From positions 1-64,000 of the forward strand of contig NZ_VKNW01000011.1 of NCBI RefSeq assembly GCF_007474535.1: a DNA stretch of 64,000 bases, read 5' to 3'. The translations under genes and the position numbers were made by a program. Source of the stretch: Chryseobacterium echinoideorum. Lineage in GTDB: Bacteria; Bacteroidota; Bacteroidia; Flavobacteriales; Weeksellaceae. The stretch's first letter is position 1. The number at the start of each line of letters is the position of its first letter. Below are positions 27,493 to 35,498 of this stretch, in pieces. Under the pieces are notes generated by a model. It was not told the origin of the DNA. It ran no database searches and saw only the letters and a list, made by a program, of their open reading frames with translations.

Positions 27493-28815
27493 TTGAAATA
27501 TCTATACATCAATACACGCTTTTTCTTTGCACTTATCGGGGTAGGAATGCTCTATATTTTGGCATTCTTCTTTCCGTTTTTTATGATATTGGGTCATTCG
27601 GTCTTACTGCTGGTGTTTTTTGTAATATTTGTTGATTATTTGTTAGTTTTCAGGCAAAAAGATGCCGTTCTGGCTCAGAGAATTTTACCTGAAAAACTGT
27701 CGAACGGTGATGAAAACTTCGTGAAGATTGATATTAAAAACAATTATCTATTTAAGATTAATGTCAAAGTCATTGATGAAATCCCTTTTCAGTTTCAGAA
27801 AAGAGATTTTTTGATTGCAAAAGAAATTCAACCCGGTAGAAATATTTTTTTTCAGTATTCATTAGAACCAAAAGAGAGAGGGGAGTACAATTTTGGAGCA
27901 TTAAATGTATATGCTTCTTCACCGGTGGGTTTCATTTCCAGACGTTTTATTTTTCAGAAAGATGCTTCATTGGCAAGTTATCCGTCATTTATTCATCTCA
28001 GAAAATACGAATTGATGGCTTTGCAGAACGAGTTCCTTTTAGGCGGAATCAAAAAAATCCGAAAACTCGGACATACCATGGAATTTGAGCAGATCAAAGA
28101 ATATGTTCCTGGTGATGATGTACGAACCATCAACTGGAAAGCGACTTCAAAAACGAACCGTTTGATGGTCAATCAATTTCAGGATGAAAAAGCGCAACGT
28201 ATTTTTATGCTGATTGATAAAGGAAGAACAATGAAAATGCCTTTTAATGGTTTAAGCCTTCTCGATTATTCCATTAATGCAACGATGGCTTTGTCTCATA
28301 TCATTCTGAAAAAAGGCGACCGGGCAGGAATGATGACTTTTTCCAAAAAAGCTGAGAATAAAGTAGCAGCAGATAATAAATCCGGACAACTGAGAAAAAT
28401 TTCTGAAGCTTTATACAACATCAAAACTGATTTTTTTGAAAGTGATTTCAACAGATTGTATCAGGATGTTAAATATTCGCTTAATCAGCGCAGTCTGGTT
28501 CTTCTTTTTACCAACTTTGAAACTTTAGACGGTTTGAACCGGCAAATGAAATACCTTCGTGGAATTGCAAAAAATCATTTACTGGTGGTAGTATTCTTTA
28601 AAAATACAGAAGTTCAGAAGATCATTCATTCCAATCCTGAAACGATGCAGGAAATTTATGACGAAATCATTGCCGAGAAATTTGAATTTGAAAAGAAACT
28701 GATCATTCAGGAATTGCGAAAATATGGAATTTATTCAGTTTACACACTTCCGGAAAATCTGAATGTTGAGGTAATTAACAAATATCTTGAGATCAAAGCG
28801 AGAGGGATTTTATAA
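27493..28815 (+). CDS. DUF58 domain protein, MoxR partner
   Basis: 440 residues. Two membrane helices lie at about 8-50 (FFFALIGVGMLYILAFFFPF; ILGHSVLLLVFFVIFVDYLL), followed by a beta-rich domain with KERGEYNFGALNVYASSPVG. The DUF58 core (PGDDVRTINWKATSKTNRLMV) leads into a VWA-like fold. The usual MIDAS DxSxS is replaced by DKGRT in LIDKGRTMK, so metal-dependent ligand binding may be altered. The start is a TTG at 27493 giving KYLYINTRFFF. DUF58 and MoxR are the classical pair of such clusters. Confidence 0.85.
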   Translation: MKYLYINTRFFFALIGVGMLYILAFFFPFFMILGHSVLLLVFFVIFVDYLLVFRQKDAVLAQRILPEKLSNGDENFVKIDIKNNYLFKINVKVIDEIPFQFQKRDFLIAKEIQPGRNIFFQYSLEPKERGEYNFGALNVYASSPVGFISRRFIFQKDASLASYPSFIHLRKYELMALQNEFLLGGIKKIRKLGHTMEFEQIKEYVPGDDVRTINWKATSKTNRLMVNQFQDEKAQRIFMLIDKGRTMKMPFNGLSLLDYSINATMALSHIILKKGDRAGMMTFSKKAENKVAADNKSGQLRKISEALYNIKTDFFESDFNRLYQDVKYSLNQRSLVLLFTNFETLDGLNRQMKYLRGIAKNHLLVVVFFKNTEVQKIIHSNPETMQEIYDEIIAEKFEFEKKLIIQELRKYGIYSVYTLPENLNVEVINKYLEIKARGIL

Positions 28816-28831
28816 TGTTTATTGGCAACTC

Positions 28832-29389
28832 ATGAAAAAATATTTGAAACCTTTTTTTCGAATTTTTGTTGCTTGGTTTTTAATTCATTCGTCCTATATT
28901 ATTTTTGATGGGTTATATGATAAAAACGGAAAAGCAGATGCAGCAATAGTTTTAGGTAACAAAATTAACGAAGACGGAACTCCCTCCGATAGACTGAAAG
29001 CCCGCCTTGATAAAAGCATAGATTTATTCAGACAAAGCAGAGTTAAAACAATTATCGTAAGTGGAGGTTTGGGAAAAGAAGGTTTTTGGGAAGGCAATAA
29101 GATGAAAGAGTATTTGATTCAAAATAAAATTCCGGTGAATAAAATTGTTGTTGATAGTTTTGGTAATGATACCGAATTGACTGTGAAAAACTCCATCATG
29201 ATAATGGATAGTCTGAAACTGAAAAGTGCGATCGCAGTTTCACAGTATTTCCATCAAAGCAGAACCAAAGCTTTATTCAGAAAAAAAGGATTTAATAATA
29301 TTGAAAGTTCCAGCCCTGTTTATTTTGAAATAAGGGATGTTTATTCTTTGTTTCGTGAATTTGTGGCGTTTTATAAAGAGATTTTCTAA
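28832..29389 (+). CDS. YdcF/SanA-like membrane-anchored protein
   Basis: 185 residues from the ATG at 28832, 16 bases after the DUF58 stop. One N-terminal helix (PFFRIFVAWFLIHSSYIIF) anchors a DUF218 domain: ADAAIVLGNKINEDGTPSDR, IIVSGGLGKEG, DSFGNDTELTVKNSIMIM and VSQYFHQSRTKALF. SanA-type proteins affect envelope permeability in enterobacteria; the reaction is unknown. It is the last gene of the cluster by spacing. Confidence 0.85.
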   Translation: MKKYLKPFFRIFVAWFLIHSSYIIFDGLYDKNGKADAAIVLGNKINEDGTPSDRLKARLDKSIDLFRQSRVKTIIVSGGLGKEGFWEGNKMKEYLIQNKIPVNKIVVDSFGNDTELTVKNSIMIMDSLKLKSAIAVSQYFHQSRTKALFRKKGFNNIESSSPVYFEIRDVYSLFREFVAFYKEIF

Positions 29390-29416
29390 TTTATTCAAAT
29401 TGCTGAATTCATTTTG

Positions 29417-29424
29417 TAATTTTG
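29417..29424 (+). promoter_or_regulatory. -7 promoter box for the OsmC-family gene
   Basis: TAATTTTG matches TAnnTTTG, 18 bases before the ATG at 29443. The nearest upstream TTG is 14 bases away, shorter than usual. Confidence 0.4.
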
Positions 29425-29442
29425 TGGAAAGCAATAAGCAAA

Positions 29443-29868
29443 ATGAAAATTACCTTAAACCGTATCAACGACGATTATTTATTTGAATGTACCAATGCTC
29501 AGGGAAATTCAATTCTTTTGGATAATACAACACAACCCGGAGCGAAAGGCGTTTCTCCAATGGAAAGTGTTTTAATGGCTGTTGCAGGATGCAGCGGGAT
29601 TGATGTGGTTTCCATTTTGAAAAAACAAAGACAGGAAATTACCGGTTTTAAAGCAGAAGTTGAAGGTGAAAGAATTCCTGTGGAGGAAGCAAAACCATTT
29701 AAGTCAATAATGGTGAAATTTTTTATCGAAGGAAATGTAGACCCTAAAAAAGCTTTGAAAGCTTCAGAATTATCTTTCGAAAAATACTGTTCGGTATCTA
29801 ATACTTTAGAGCCCAACGTAGAAATTGGCTACGAAGTATTTGTGAATGGAGAAAAAGTTGAGGAGTAG
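29443..29868 (+). CDS. OsmC family protein
   Basis: 141 residues. OsmC/Ohr-family enzymes reduce organic hydroperoxides with paired cysteines. Here the first cysteine lies in VAGCSGIDVVSILKKQRQ and the second in FEKYCSVSNTL, the expected positions. The start at 29443 (MKITLNRINDDYLF) follows the family; the frame is open further upstream only from a TTG that overlaps the -7 box. The closest subfamily is YhfA-like, whose substrates are not known, so peroxide reduction is inferred. Confidence 0.85.
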   Translation: MKITLNRINDDYLFECTNAQGNSILLDNTTQPGAKGVSPMESVLMAVAGCSGIDVVSILKKQRQEITGFKAEVEGERIPVEEAKPFKSIMVKFFIEGNVDPKKALKASELSFEKYCSVSNTLEPNVEIGYEVFVNGEKVEE

Positions 29869-29887
29869 GGTGAGAGAGAAACAGAGT

Positions 29888-29933
29888 TTCAGAGTTGTAG
29901 TGTTTAATATTTCTCAAACACTACAACTCTGAA
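29888..29933. terminator. 18-bp perfect hairpin between convergent genes
   Basis: Arms 29888-29905 and 29916-29933 pair perfectly over 18 bp around a 10-base loop. No T run follows on either strand, so it could be a bidirectional terminator of poor form or a palindromic repeat. It separates the OsmC-family gene from the glycosidase gene. Confidence 0.6.
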
Positions 29934-29943
29934 GTCCTGTTGA

Positions 29944-32556
29944 TTATGCCAATCTCGGTTTCAGAAGTTTGGCAACAGTGGCGGTCCATCCTGTTTGATG
30001 TGAAGCGCCGACACCACGTCCGTTATCTCCGTGAAAATATTCATAGAATGTGATATAATCTTTAAAATTCGGATCATAATTGAATTTGTAATTTCCTCCG
30101 TTAAAAGCACGTTGTCCGCTTTCATCTTTTAAAAATATTGAGCAGAGTCTGTTGCTGATATTGTGGGCAACTTCATCCAGATTCTTTTTTTCTCCGCTTC
30201 CTGTTGGGAATTCAACTTTTAAGCTGTCTCCATAATAAAAATGAAATCGCTGAAGGCTTTCAACAATAAGAAAATTTATCGGAAACCAGATAGGACCTCT
30301 CCAGTTGCTGTTTCCGCCAAACATTCTGCTGTCACTTTCTGCAGGAGTGTAATAAACAATATTTTTATTCCCGTGAACCGTAAAAACAAAAGGGTCTTTT
30401 TCGTAAACCTTAGACATGGCACGAATTCCATATGAACTCAGAAATTCTTTCTCATCAAGCATGCGGTTAAGCACCTTGGTCAATCTTGTTTTTCGGAGAA
30501 TACTCATCAGGTGTTTTCGTCCACTGCCTTCTTCTTCCCAGTGCGAAACAAGCTTGGTAAGTTCTGGCTTGTTTTTGAGCACCCAATCCATTCTTTCACG
30601 AAAATTCGGCATTTTGTCTAAAAGATGATGGTCTATAATTTCAACAGCAAACATGGGAATTAAACCTACAATACTTCTCAGCCTCAAAGAAACACTTTCT
30701 CCGTTTCCGAGTTGGAGCACATCATAAAAAAATCCGTCTTCCTCGTTCCATAGCCCTTCCTTGCCTTCTCCCATATTTTCCATAGCCTCGGCAATGTAAA
30801 GATAATGTTCAAAAAATTTGATCGCCATATCCTCATATACCTGATAATATTGTGCAAGTTCCATGGCTATCCTCATCATATTCAGGGCATACATTGCCAT
30901 CCAGCTCGTTCCGTCTGCCTGCTCAAGGTGCTCGCCATCTTTCAGTTCCATATTTCGGTCGAATGCACCGATATTATCAAGACCTAAAAACCCGCCACCA
31001 AAAATATTTTTACCTTTTTTATCTTTTCTGTTCACCCACCATGTAAAATTCAGTAATAATTTCTGAAAAACTTTTTCTAAGAAGAGCAAATCGGGCTTGC
31101 CATTCATTTTCTCATCAATTTTAAACACCCGAAAGCATGACCATGCATGTACAGGCGGATTTACATCACTTAAATTCCATTCGTAAGCAGGCATCTGCCC
31201 GTTCGGGTGCATATACCATTCTTTGGTCAATAAAAGCAGCTGGTTTTTCGCAAATTCTGCATCTATAATCGCAAACGGAACACAGTGAAATGCCAGATCC
31301 CATGTCGCATACCAAGGATATTCCCATTTATCAGGCATCGAAATAATATCTTTATTGTGCAGATGTTCCCATTCTATATTTCTTACATAATTGTTAAAAT
31401 CTCTGGGAGCTTCATGATTAGGGTCGCCTTTTAGCCATTTTCCGACATTATAATGATAAAATTGTTTATTCCATAATAATCCTGCAAATGCTTGTCTTTG
31501 CACATTTTTTTCGTCCTCATTATAAATATCATGCTGTATTTCATCATAAAACTCATCTGCTTCTTTAATTCTGGCATCAAAAATTTCATCAAACTGGTAA
31601 AAGGCATCGTCCATATCGTAAGGCGATAATCGGAACTCAAAAACTTTGGATTCTTTTGCTCCAATCATTTCATCAATGACGAATGCCGCTTTTGTACCTT
31701 TTTGTTCGGGATTAATAGTTTTTTTCTGATGAATAATGTAGTCATTAATTCCATCTTTATAATAGGCATTTTCTACAGTAGGAGTACCATTTAATTTAGG
31801 GTTGTTCGTTTCATTTTCACAGAAAACTCTTTCTGCGTTTTTATTTTTAGAATAAAACTTATTAATAGAAATACTGTTATGCAAAATGTTGATACAACCT
31901 TCTTTTCCAGCTTCTACCTGACCTTTATACTCATTATATCCCCATTTCCAGTTGTTTCTGTACCATGTTGTAGGTAAAACGACAATAGGAGCCTCAATAT
32001 CGCTTCGGTTACAAACTGTTACACGGATGAGAATATCATTTGCATCGGATTTACAATATTCAATGAAAATATCAAAGTATTCATCATTATCAAAAATTCC
32101 GGTATCAAACAGCTCATATTCAGGTTCTTTTTTAGAGCGACTTGCATTTTCATTGAGGATGTCTTCGTAAGGAAACTCATTGATAGGATATTTATAAACC
32201 ATTTTCATATAACTATGAGTAGGCGTATTATCCAGATAATAAAAAATTTCTTTAATATCCTCTCCGTGATTTCCCTGCGGATTGCTCAATCCGAAAAGAC
32301 GTTCTTTTATTCTTGGATCTTTTTTATTCCAAAAAGAAAGGGCAAAACAAAAGAGCTGTTTGGTATCTGAAATTCCTGCAATTCCTTCTTCTCCCCATCG
32401 GTAGGTATGGCTTTCTGCAATATCATGGTTGGCAAAATGCCATGCATTTCCGTTGGGACTGTAGTCTTCACGTACATTTCCCCACTGCCTGTTGCTTACG
32501 TAAGGACCCCAGTTTTTCCAGTCTATGTTTTGTAATCTATGTTTTTCAGCAATCAT
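29944..32556 (-). CDS. MGH1-like glycoside hydrolase (GH63-type alpha-glucosidase-like)
   Basis: 870 residues from the ATG at 32554-32556, with no signal peptide, so cytoplasmic. The C-terminal two thirds form an (alpha/alpha)6 barrel with the MGH1/GH63 signposts YPWYATWDLAFHCVPFAI, NPPVHAWSCFRVFK, EQADGTSWMAMYALNMMRIA and SNWRGPIWFPINFLIVESL. The N-terminal third is beta-rich. Bacterial homologs act on mannosylglycerate, glucosylglycerate or alpha-glucosides; the substrate is not decided here. It is alone on its strand, ending near a hairpin shared with the OsmC-family gene. Confidence 0.78.
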   Translation of the reverse strand: MIAEKHRLQNIDWKNWGPYVSNRQWGNVREDYSPNGNAWHFANHDIAESHTYRWGEEGIAGISDTKQLFCFALSFWNKKDPRIKERLFGLSNPQGNHGEDIKEIFYYLDNTPTHSYMKMVYKYPINEFPYEDILNENASRSKKEPEYELFDTGIFDNDEYFDIFIEYCKSDANDILIRVTVCNRSDIEAPIVVLPTTWYRNNWKWGYNEYKGQVEAGKEGCINILHNSISINKFYSKNKNAERVFCENETNNPKLNGTPTVENAYYKDGINDYIIHQKKTINPEQKGTKAAFVIDEMIGAKESKVFEFRLSPYDMDDAFYQFDEIFDARIKEADEFYDEIQHDIYNEDEKNVQRQAFAGLLWNKQFYHYNVGKWLKGDPNHEAPRDFNNYVRNIEWEHLHNKDIISMPDKWEYPWYATWDLAFHCVPFAIIDAEFAKNQLLLLTKEWYMHPNGQMPAYEWNLSDVNPPVHAWSCFRVFKIDEKMNGKPDLLFLEKVFQKLLLNFTWWVNRKDKKGKNIFGGGFLGLDNIGAFDRNMELKDGEHLEQADGTSWMAMYALNMMRIAMELAQYYQVYEDMAIKFFEHYLYIAEAMENMGEGKEGLWNEEDGFFYDVLQLGNGESVSLRLRSIVGLIPMFAVEIIDHHLLDKMPNFRERMDWVLKNKPELTKLVSHWEEEGSGRKHLMSILRKTRLTKVLNRMLDEKEFLSSYGIRAMSKVYEKDPFVFTVHGNKNIVYYTPAESDSRMFGGNSNWRGPIWFPINFLIVESLQRFHFYYGDSLKVEFPTGSGEKKNLDEVAHNISNRLCSIFLKDESGQRAFNGGNYKFNYDPNFKDYITFYEYFHGDNGRGVGASHQTGWTATVAKLLKPRLA

Positions 32557-32682
32557 TTTCTCACATTTACTCACGAAGTTAGTTTTTTTGGTAAAAAATT
32601 CCAACTCAATAAAATTTAATTAAATATAATATGCTCTTTGGATGCCTGTATTTATGAGGGTTTGAGAGATTAAATTAAATTT

Positions 32683-32715
32683 TTGTAAATATTTAAAAGA
32701 ATAGTCCTATCTTTG
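32683..32715 (+). promoter_or_regulatory. Promoter of the methionine locus
   Basis: TTG at 32683-32685 and TATCTTTG at 32708-32715 are separated by 22 bases, matching the Bacteroidota consensus TTG-N17-23-TAnnTTTG. The SAM-I aptamer begins 29 bases downstream. Confidence 0.75.
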
Positions 32716-32744
32716 CACCATTCGATCATTCAAATATTGAAAAT

Positions 32745-32849
32745 GTTATCAAGAAAGGTTGAGGGATTAGACCCTGTGAAACCTTAGCAACCCTTTGCGC
32801 AAGCAATGAAGGTGCTACGTTCTACCAGAATTATTTTGGACAGATAACT
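32745..32849 (+). promoter_or_regulatory. SAM-I (S box) riboswitch
   Basis: P1 is closed by GTTATC (32745-32750) and GATAAC (32844-32849). Between them are the S-box hallmarks AAGAAAGG, the GAGGG..ACCCT helix, GTGAAACCTTAGCAACC, a short TTTGC/GCAA helix, and AGGTGCTACGTTCTACC. SAM binding is expected to lower expression of metX and the genes behind it. No classic intrinsic terminator follows; a hairpin over the metX start codon does. Confidence 0.92.
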
Positions 32850-32881
32850 TACTGAAGTTCTTTCAGCCATTTCCTGTGGCA

Positions 32882-32921
32882 TTTTCAATTGTATTATCAT
32901 AAAGTATAATAGAATTGAAAA
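32882..32921 (+). promoter_or_regulatory. Hairpin enclosing the metX TTG start codon
   Basis: Bases 32882-32897 pair with 32906-32921 over 16 positions with a single G-G mismatch and an 8-base loop. The TTG start (32915-32917) lies in the 3' arm, paired with CAA at 32886-32888. This could be the translational expression platform of the upstream riboswitch. Confidence 0.55.
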
Positions 32922-33862
32922 CAGAACTTAAACATATTAATTTTTCGTATCGTACTGATTCCCAAAAAGAATACAATATCCCGTTGAGCTATCAGCTTTT
33001 CGGAAAAGACCTGTTTTCTGCCCCGATCATTTTAGTGAATCATGCTTTAACCGGAAATTCCAATGTTTCAGGAGAAAAAGGATGGTGGAAACAGCTGATT
33101 GGCGAAAATCAGGCAATCAATACTAATAAATATACAGTTCTATGCTTCAATATTCCGGGAAATGGATTTGATGATTATTTTATTGATGAATATGAAGATT
33201 TCACGCCTTCAGATATTGCGAATATCTTTTTAAAAGGTCTTGAAGTTTTAAATATCAAAAGTTTACACGCCATTATTGGAGGTTCTTTGGGAGGAGGAAT
33301 TGGTTGGGAAATGCTGGTTAAACATCCGGCTCTTACCGAAATTTTCATTCCTATTGCCTGCGATTTTAAAACCCAAGACTGGCTTCATGCACAATGTCTG
33401 GTTCAGGAATTTTTATTAAACCAAAACGATGAACCTCTACAGAAAGCCAGAATTCATGCGATGTTGTGCTACCGAACGCCGGAATCGCTAAATGATAGAT
33501 TTAAAAACAGATACAGTGAGGAAAAGCGGAAATTAGAATCAGAAGATTGGCTTATCTATCACGGAAAAGTTTTAAACGAAAGATTTAGTTTAAAATCTTA
33601 CAAACTGATGAATCATTTGCTGATGAACATCAATGCCAATGAAGAACATTTGGAAAAAATTCAGGCACGAATGCACATGATCTCTGTAGATACAGATTTA
33701 TTTTTTCCCGCTTCAGAAATCCGAATGTGTTTTGAAAAGCTGAAAGAGAAAAAGAAAGATGTTTTCTATCACGAGATCACCTCAATTCATGGGCACGATG
33801 CCTTCTTAATGGAATATAAACAATTAAATACGATCATTAAAAATATTTTGAAAAATGAGTAA
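32915..33862 (+). CDS. metX: Homoserine O-acetyltransferase-like alpha/beta hydrolase
   Basis: MetX transfers an acetyl group from acetyl-CoA to homoserine, committing it to methionine. The 315-residue alpha/beta-hydrolase has PIILVNHALTGNSNVSG, the nucleophile elbow GGSLGGGIG with Ser124, an acidic VDTDLFFP and catalytic-type HGHDAFL (His294). It is shorter than classic MetX (about 350-380 residues), so annotators may call it only an alpha/beta hydrolase. The SAM-I riboswitch and the homoserine dehydrogenase that overlaps it by 8 bases support MetX. The start is TTG; TAA at 32900-32902 blocks any longer reading. Confidence 0.82.
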   Translation: MKTELKHINFSYRTDSQKEYNIPLSYQLFGKDLFSAPIILVNHALTGNSNVSGEKGWWKQLIGENQAINTNKYTVLCFNIPGNGFDDYFIDEYEDFTPSDIANIFLKGLEVLNIKSLHAIIGGSLGGGIGWEMLVKHPALTEIFIPIACDFKTQDWLHAQCLVQEFLLNQNDEPLQKARIHAMLCYRTPESLNDRFKNRYSEEKRKLESEDWLIYHGKVLNERFSLKSYKLMNHLLMNINANEEHLEKIQARMHMISVDTDLFFPASEIRMCFEKLKEKKKDVFYHEITSIHGHDAFLMEYKQLNTIIKNILKNE

Positions 33863-35399
33863 GATTAATGCTAACGAAATAAAATTTTTAAAAAACAGAT
33901 CCATCATCAAATTTGAAGGAGAAGATTTCTTAGGTGAAATCGGAATTGACGGACGAATTTTTAAAGCGCTTACTTTGGCGCGAATCAGTGTGGGGGTAAT
34001 TTCGCAGCAGGCAATTGAAAACGGAATCTCTATTTTAGTTCATGAGAATGATTCCGAAAAAGCAGTCAATTGTCTGATTGATGAATTTGAAGCAGAAAGA
34101 AAATCAGGGAAAGTTTCTCAGATTTACAGCATCAATAATGTGTCGGTGTTAGGATTTGTTGCAGAAGACTTTAACAAAGTACTGGCGGAACTCGCAAGAA
34201 ATAATGTTTTCCCGTTACTTTTAAACCAAATTGCAGCCGAAAAACGTGTGAATATCGTTGTGACTTCTTCACAAGACGAAAAAGCAAAAAATATCATCGA
34301 ATCTGAAATTTCCAAAAAACCGAAAACCGTTCATCTGGCAATTATCGGTCACGGAAACGTCGGAAAAACTTTAATAGAGCAGGTTTTAGAATCTTCAGAA
34401 GAAATTAAAAGACGAAAAAAAATAGACCTGAAAGTAGTTGCAGTCGCCAATTCCAGAAAAATTGCCTTTAACAAAAAAGGATTCGACAGCAATTGGAATG
34501 ATGAGGTTTTAACGGCAGAAAAACCTTCCGATGTTCAGGAACTGATTAATTTCTCCAAAGAAAATCAGTTGGAAAATTTAATCGTCGTAGATAACACCGC
34601 AAGTAAAGACTTCGTAAAAAATTACCACACATTGGCGGAAAACGGCTTCGATCTGGTTTCTTCCAACAAGATTTTCAATACCCTTCCCATTTCAGAATAC
34701 CGTCAACTAAGATATACGTTGAACAAAAACAACAGACGCTATCTCTACGAAACCAATGTGGGAGCAGGTTTGCCATTGATTGACACCATTAAACTTCTAC
34801 ACCTTTCGGGAGAAAATATTACCAGAATTAAAGGCGTTTTCTCAGGAACATTAAGTTATGTTTTCAATAATTTTTCTTTGAGAGACGATAAGTTTTCCAC
34901 CATCATCAATGAAGCGTTGGAAAAAGGATATGCAGAACCCGATCCTAGAGAAGATCTCTCAGGAAATGATGTGGCAAGAAAATTATTGATTTTGGCTAGA
35001 GAATTAGACTTAATCAACGAATTTGAAGATATTAAAATTCAGAATCTTGTTCCTGAAAGCTTACTTGATGTTTCAAAAGCTGAATTTTTATCAAGATTAA
35101 ATGAATTAGATGATGAATATCAGAAAATCAAAGAAAATCAGGAAGAAGGACACGTTCTAAGATATGTGGGAGATCTTCACGGAGATTTGCAGAAAGAAAA
35201 AGGAGAACTGGATGTGAAATTAATTTCCGTTCCGGCAACTTCCGCGTTAGGACAACTGAAAGGCTCAGATTCAATCTTCGAAATCTACACCGAAAGTTAT
35301 GGTGAAAACCCGATCGTCATCATGGGAGCCGGAGCCGGCGCAAAAGTTACGGCAAGAGGCGTTTTTGGAGACATTTTAAGAGTAAGTGAAACGAAATAA
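33855..35399 (+). CDS. Homoserine dehydrogenase with N-terminal ACT domains and no kinase
   Basis: 514 residues that look like ThrA/MetL lacking the aspartokinase catalytic domain. Two ACT-like domains come first (GIDGRIFKALTLARISVGVI and VSVLGFVAEDFNKVLAELA, about 1-150). A dehydrogenase follows with the NAD loop IIGHGNVGKT (about 163-172), LVSSNKIFN, the substrate segment ETNVGAGLPLIDTIK and GVFSGTLSYVFN, then GYAEPDPREDLSGNDVARK. It reduces aspartate semialdehyde to homoserine. The ACT domains suggest amino acid feedback without a linked kinase. It overlaps metX by 8 bases, so the two are coupled. Confidence 0.88.
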   Translation: MSKINANEIKFLKNRSIIKFEGEDFLGEIGIDGRIFKALTLARISVGVISQQAIENGISILVHENDSEKAVNCLIDEFEAERKSGKVSQIYSINNVSVLGFVAEDFNKVLAELARNNVFPLLLNQIAAEKRVNIVVTSSQDEKAKNIIESEISKKPKTVHLAIIGHGNVGKTLIEQVLESSEEIKRRKKIDLKVVAVANSRKIAFNKKGFDSNWNDEVLTAEKPSDVQELINFSKENQLENLIVVDNTASKDFVKNYHTLAENGFDLVSSNKIFNTLPISEYRQLRYTLNKNNRRYLYETNVGAGLPLIDTIKLLHLSGENITRIKGVFSGTLSYVFNNFSLRDDKFSTIINEALEKGYAEPDPREDLSGNDVARKLLILARELDLINEFEDIKIQNLVPESLLDVSKAEFLSRLNELDDEYQKIKENQEEGHVLRYVGDLHGDLQKEKGELDVKLISVPATSALGQLKGSDSIFEIYTESYGENPIVIMGAGAGAKVTARGVFGDILRVSETK

Positions 35400-35413
35400 C
35401 TGAATAAATATAA

Positions 35414-35482
35414 CAATCTAACAGTTTAACAATTATGTCATGAGCACTTCACTAATTGTTACATTGATAAACTGATAGATTG
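35414..35482. repeat. Imperfect inverted repeat between the dehydrogenase gene and metZ
   Basis: CAATCTA.CAGTTTA...AACAATTA on the left returns as TAATTGTT...TAAACTGATAGATTG on the right, with one internal insertion. The element fills most of the 99-base gap and could form a long hairpin. It may be a repeated intergenic element or an internal processing or attenuation site. Confidence 0.5.
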
Positions 35483-35498
35483 GTAAATTAAAAATTTT

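Larger units (their letters stand above)
32557..32914. other. 358-base divergent intergenic region with the methionine-locus leader
   Basis: It contains, from left to right, the unclear promoter region of the leftward glycosidase, a full rightward promoter (32683-32715), a SAM-I aptamer (32745-32849) and the metX start-site hairpin (32882-32921). Confidence 0.8.

Noticed and set aside
27493..27495. TTG starts for the DUF58 gene, nadD and metX as possible mis-starts
   Set aside because: For nadD and metX upstream in-frame stops exclude longer readings, and in all three the residues right after TTG match the expected protein beginnings, so the TTG starts are accepted.
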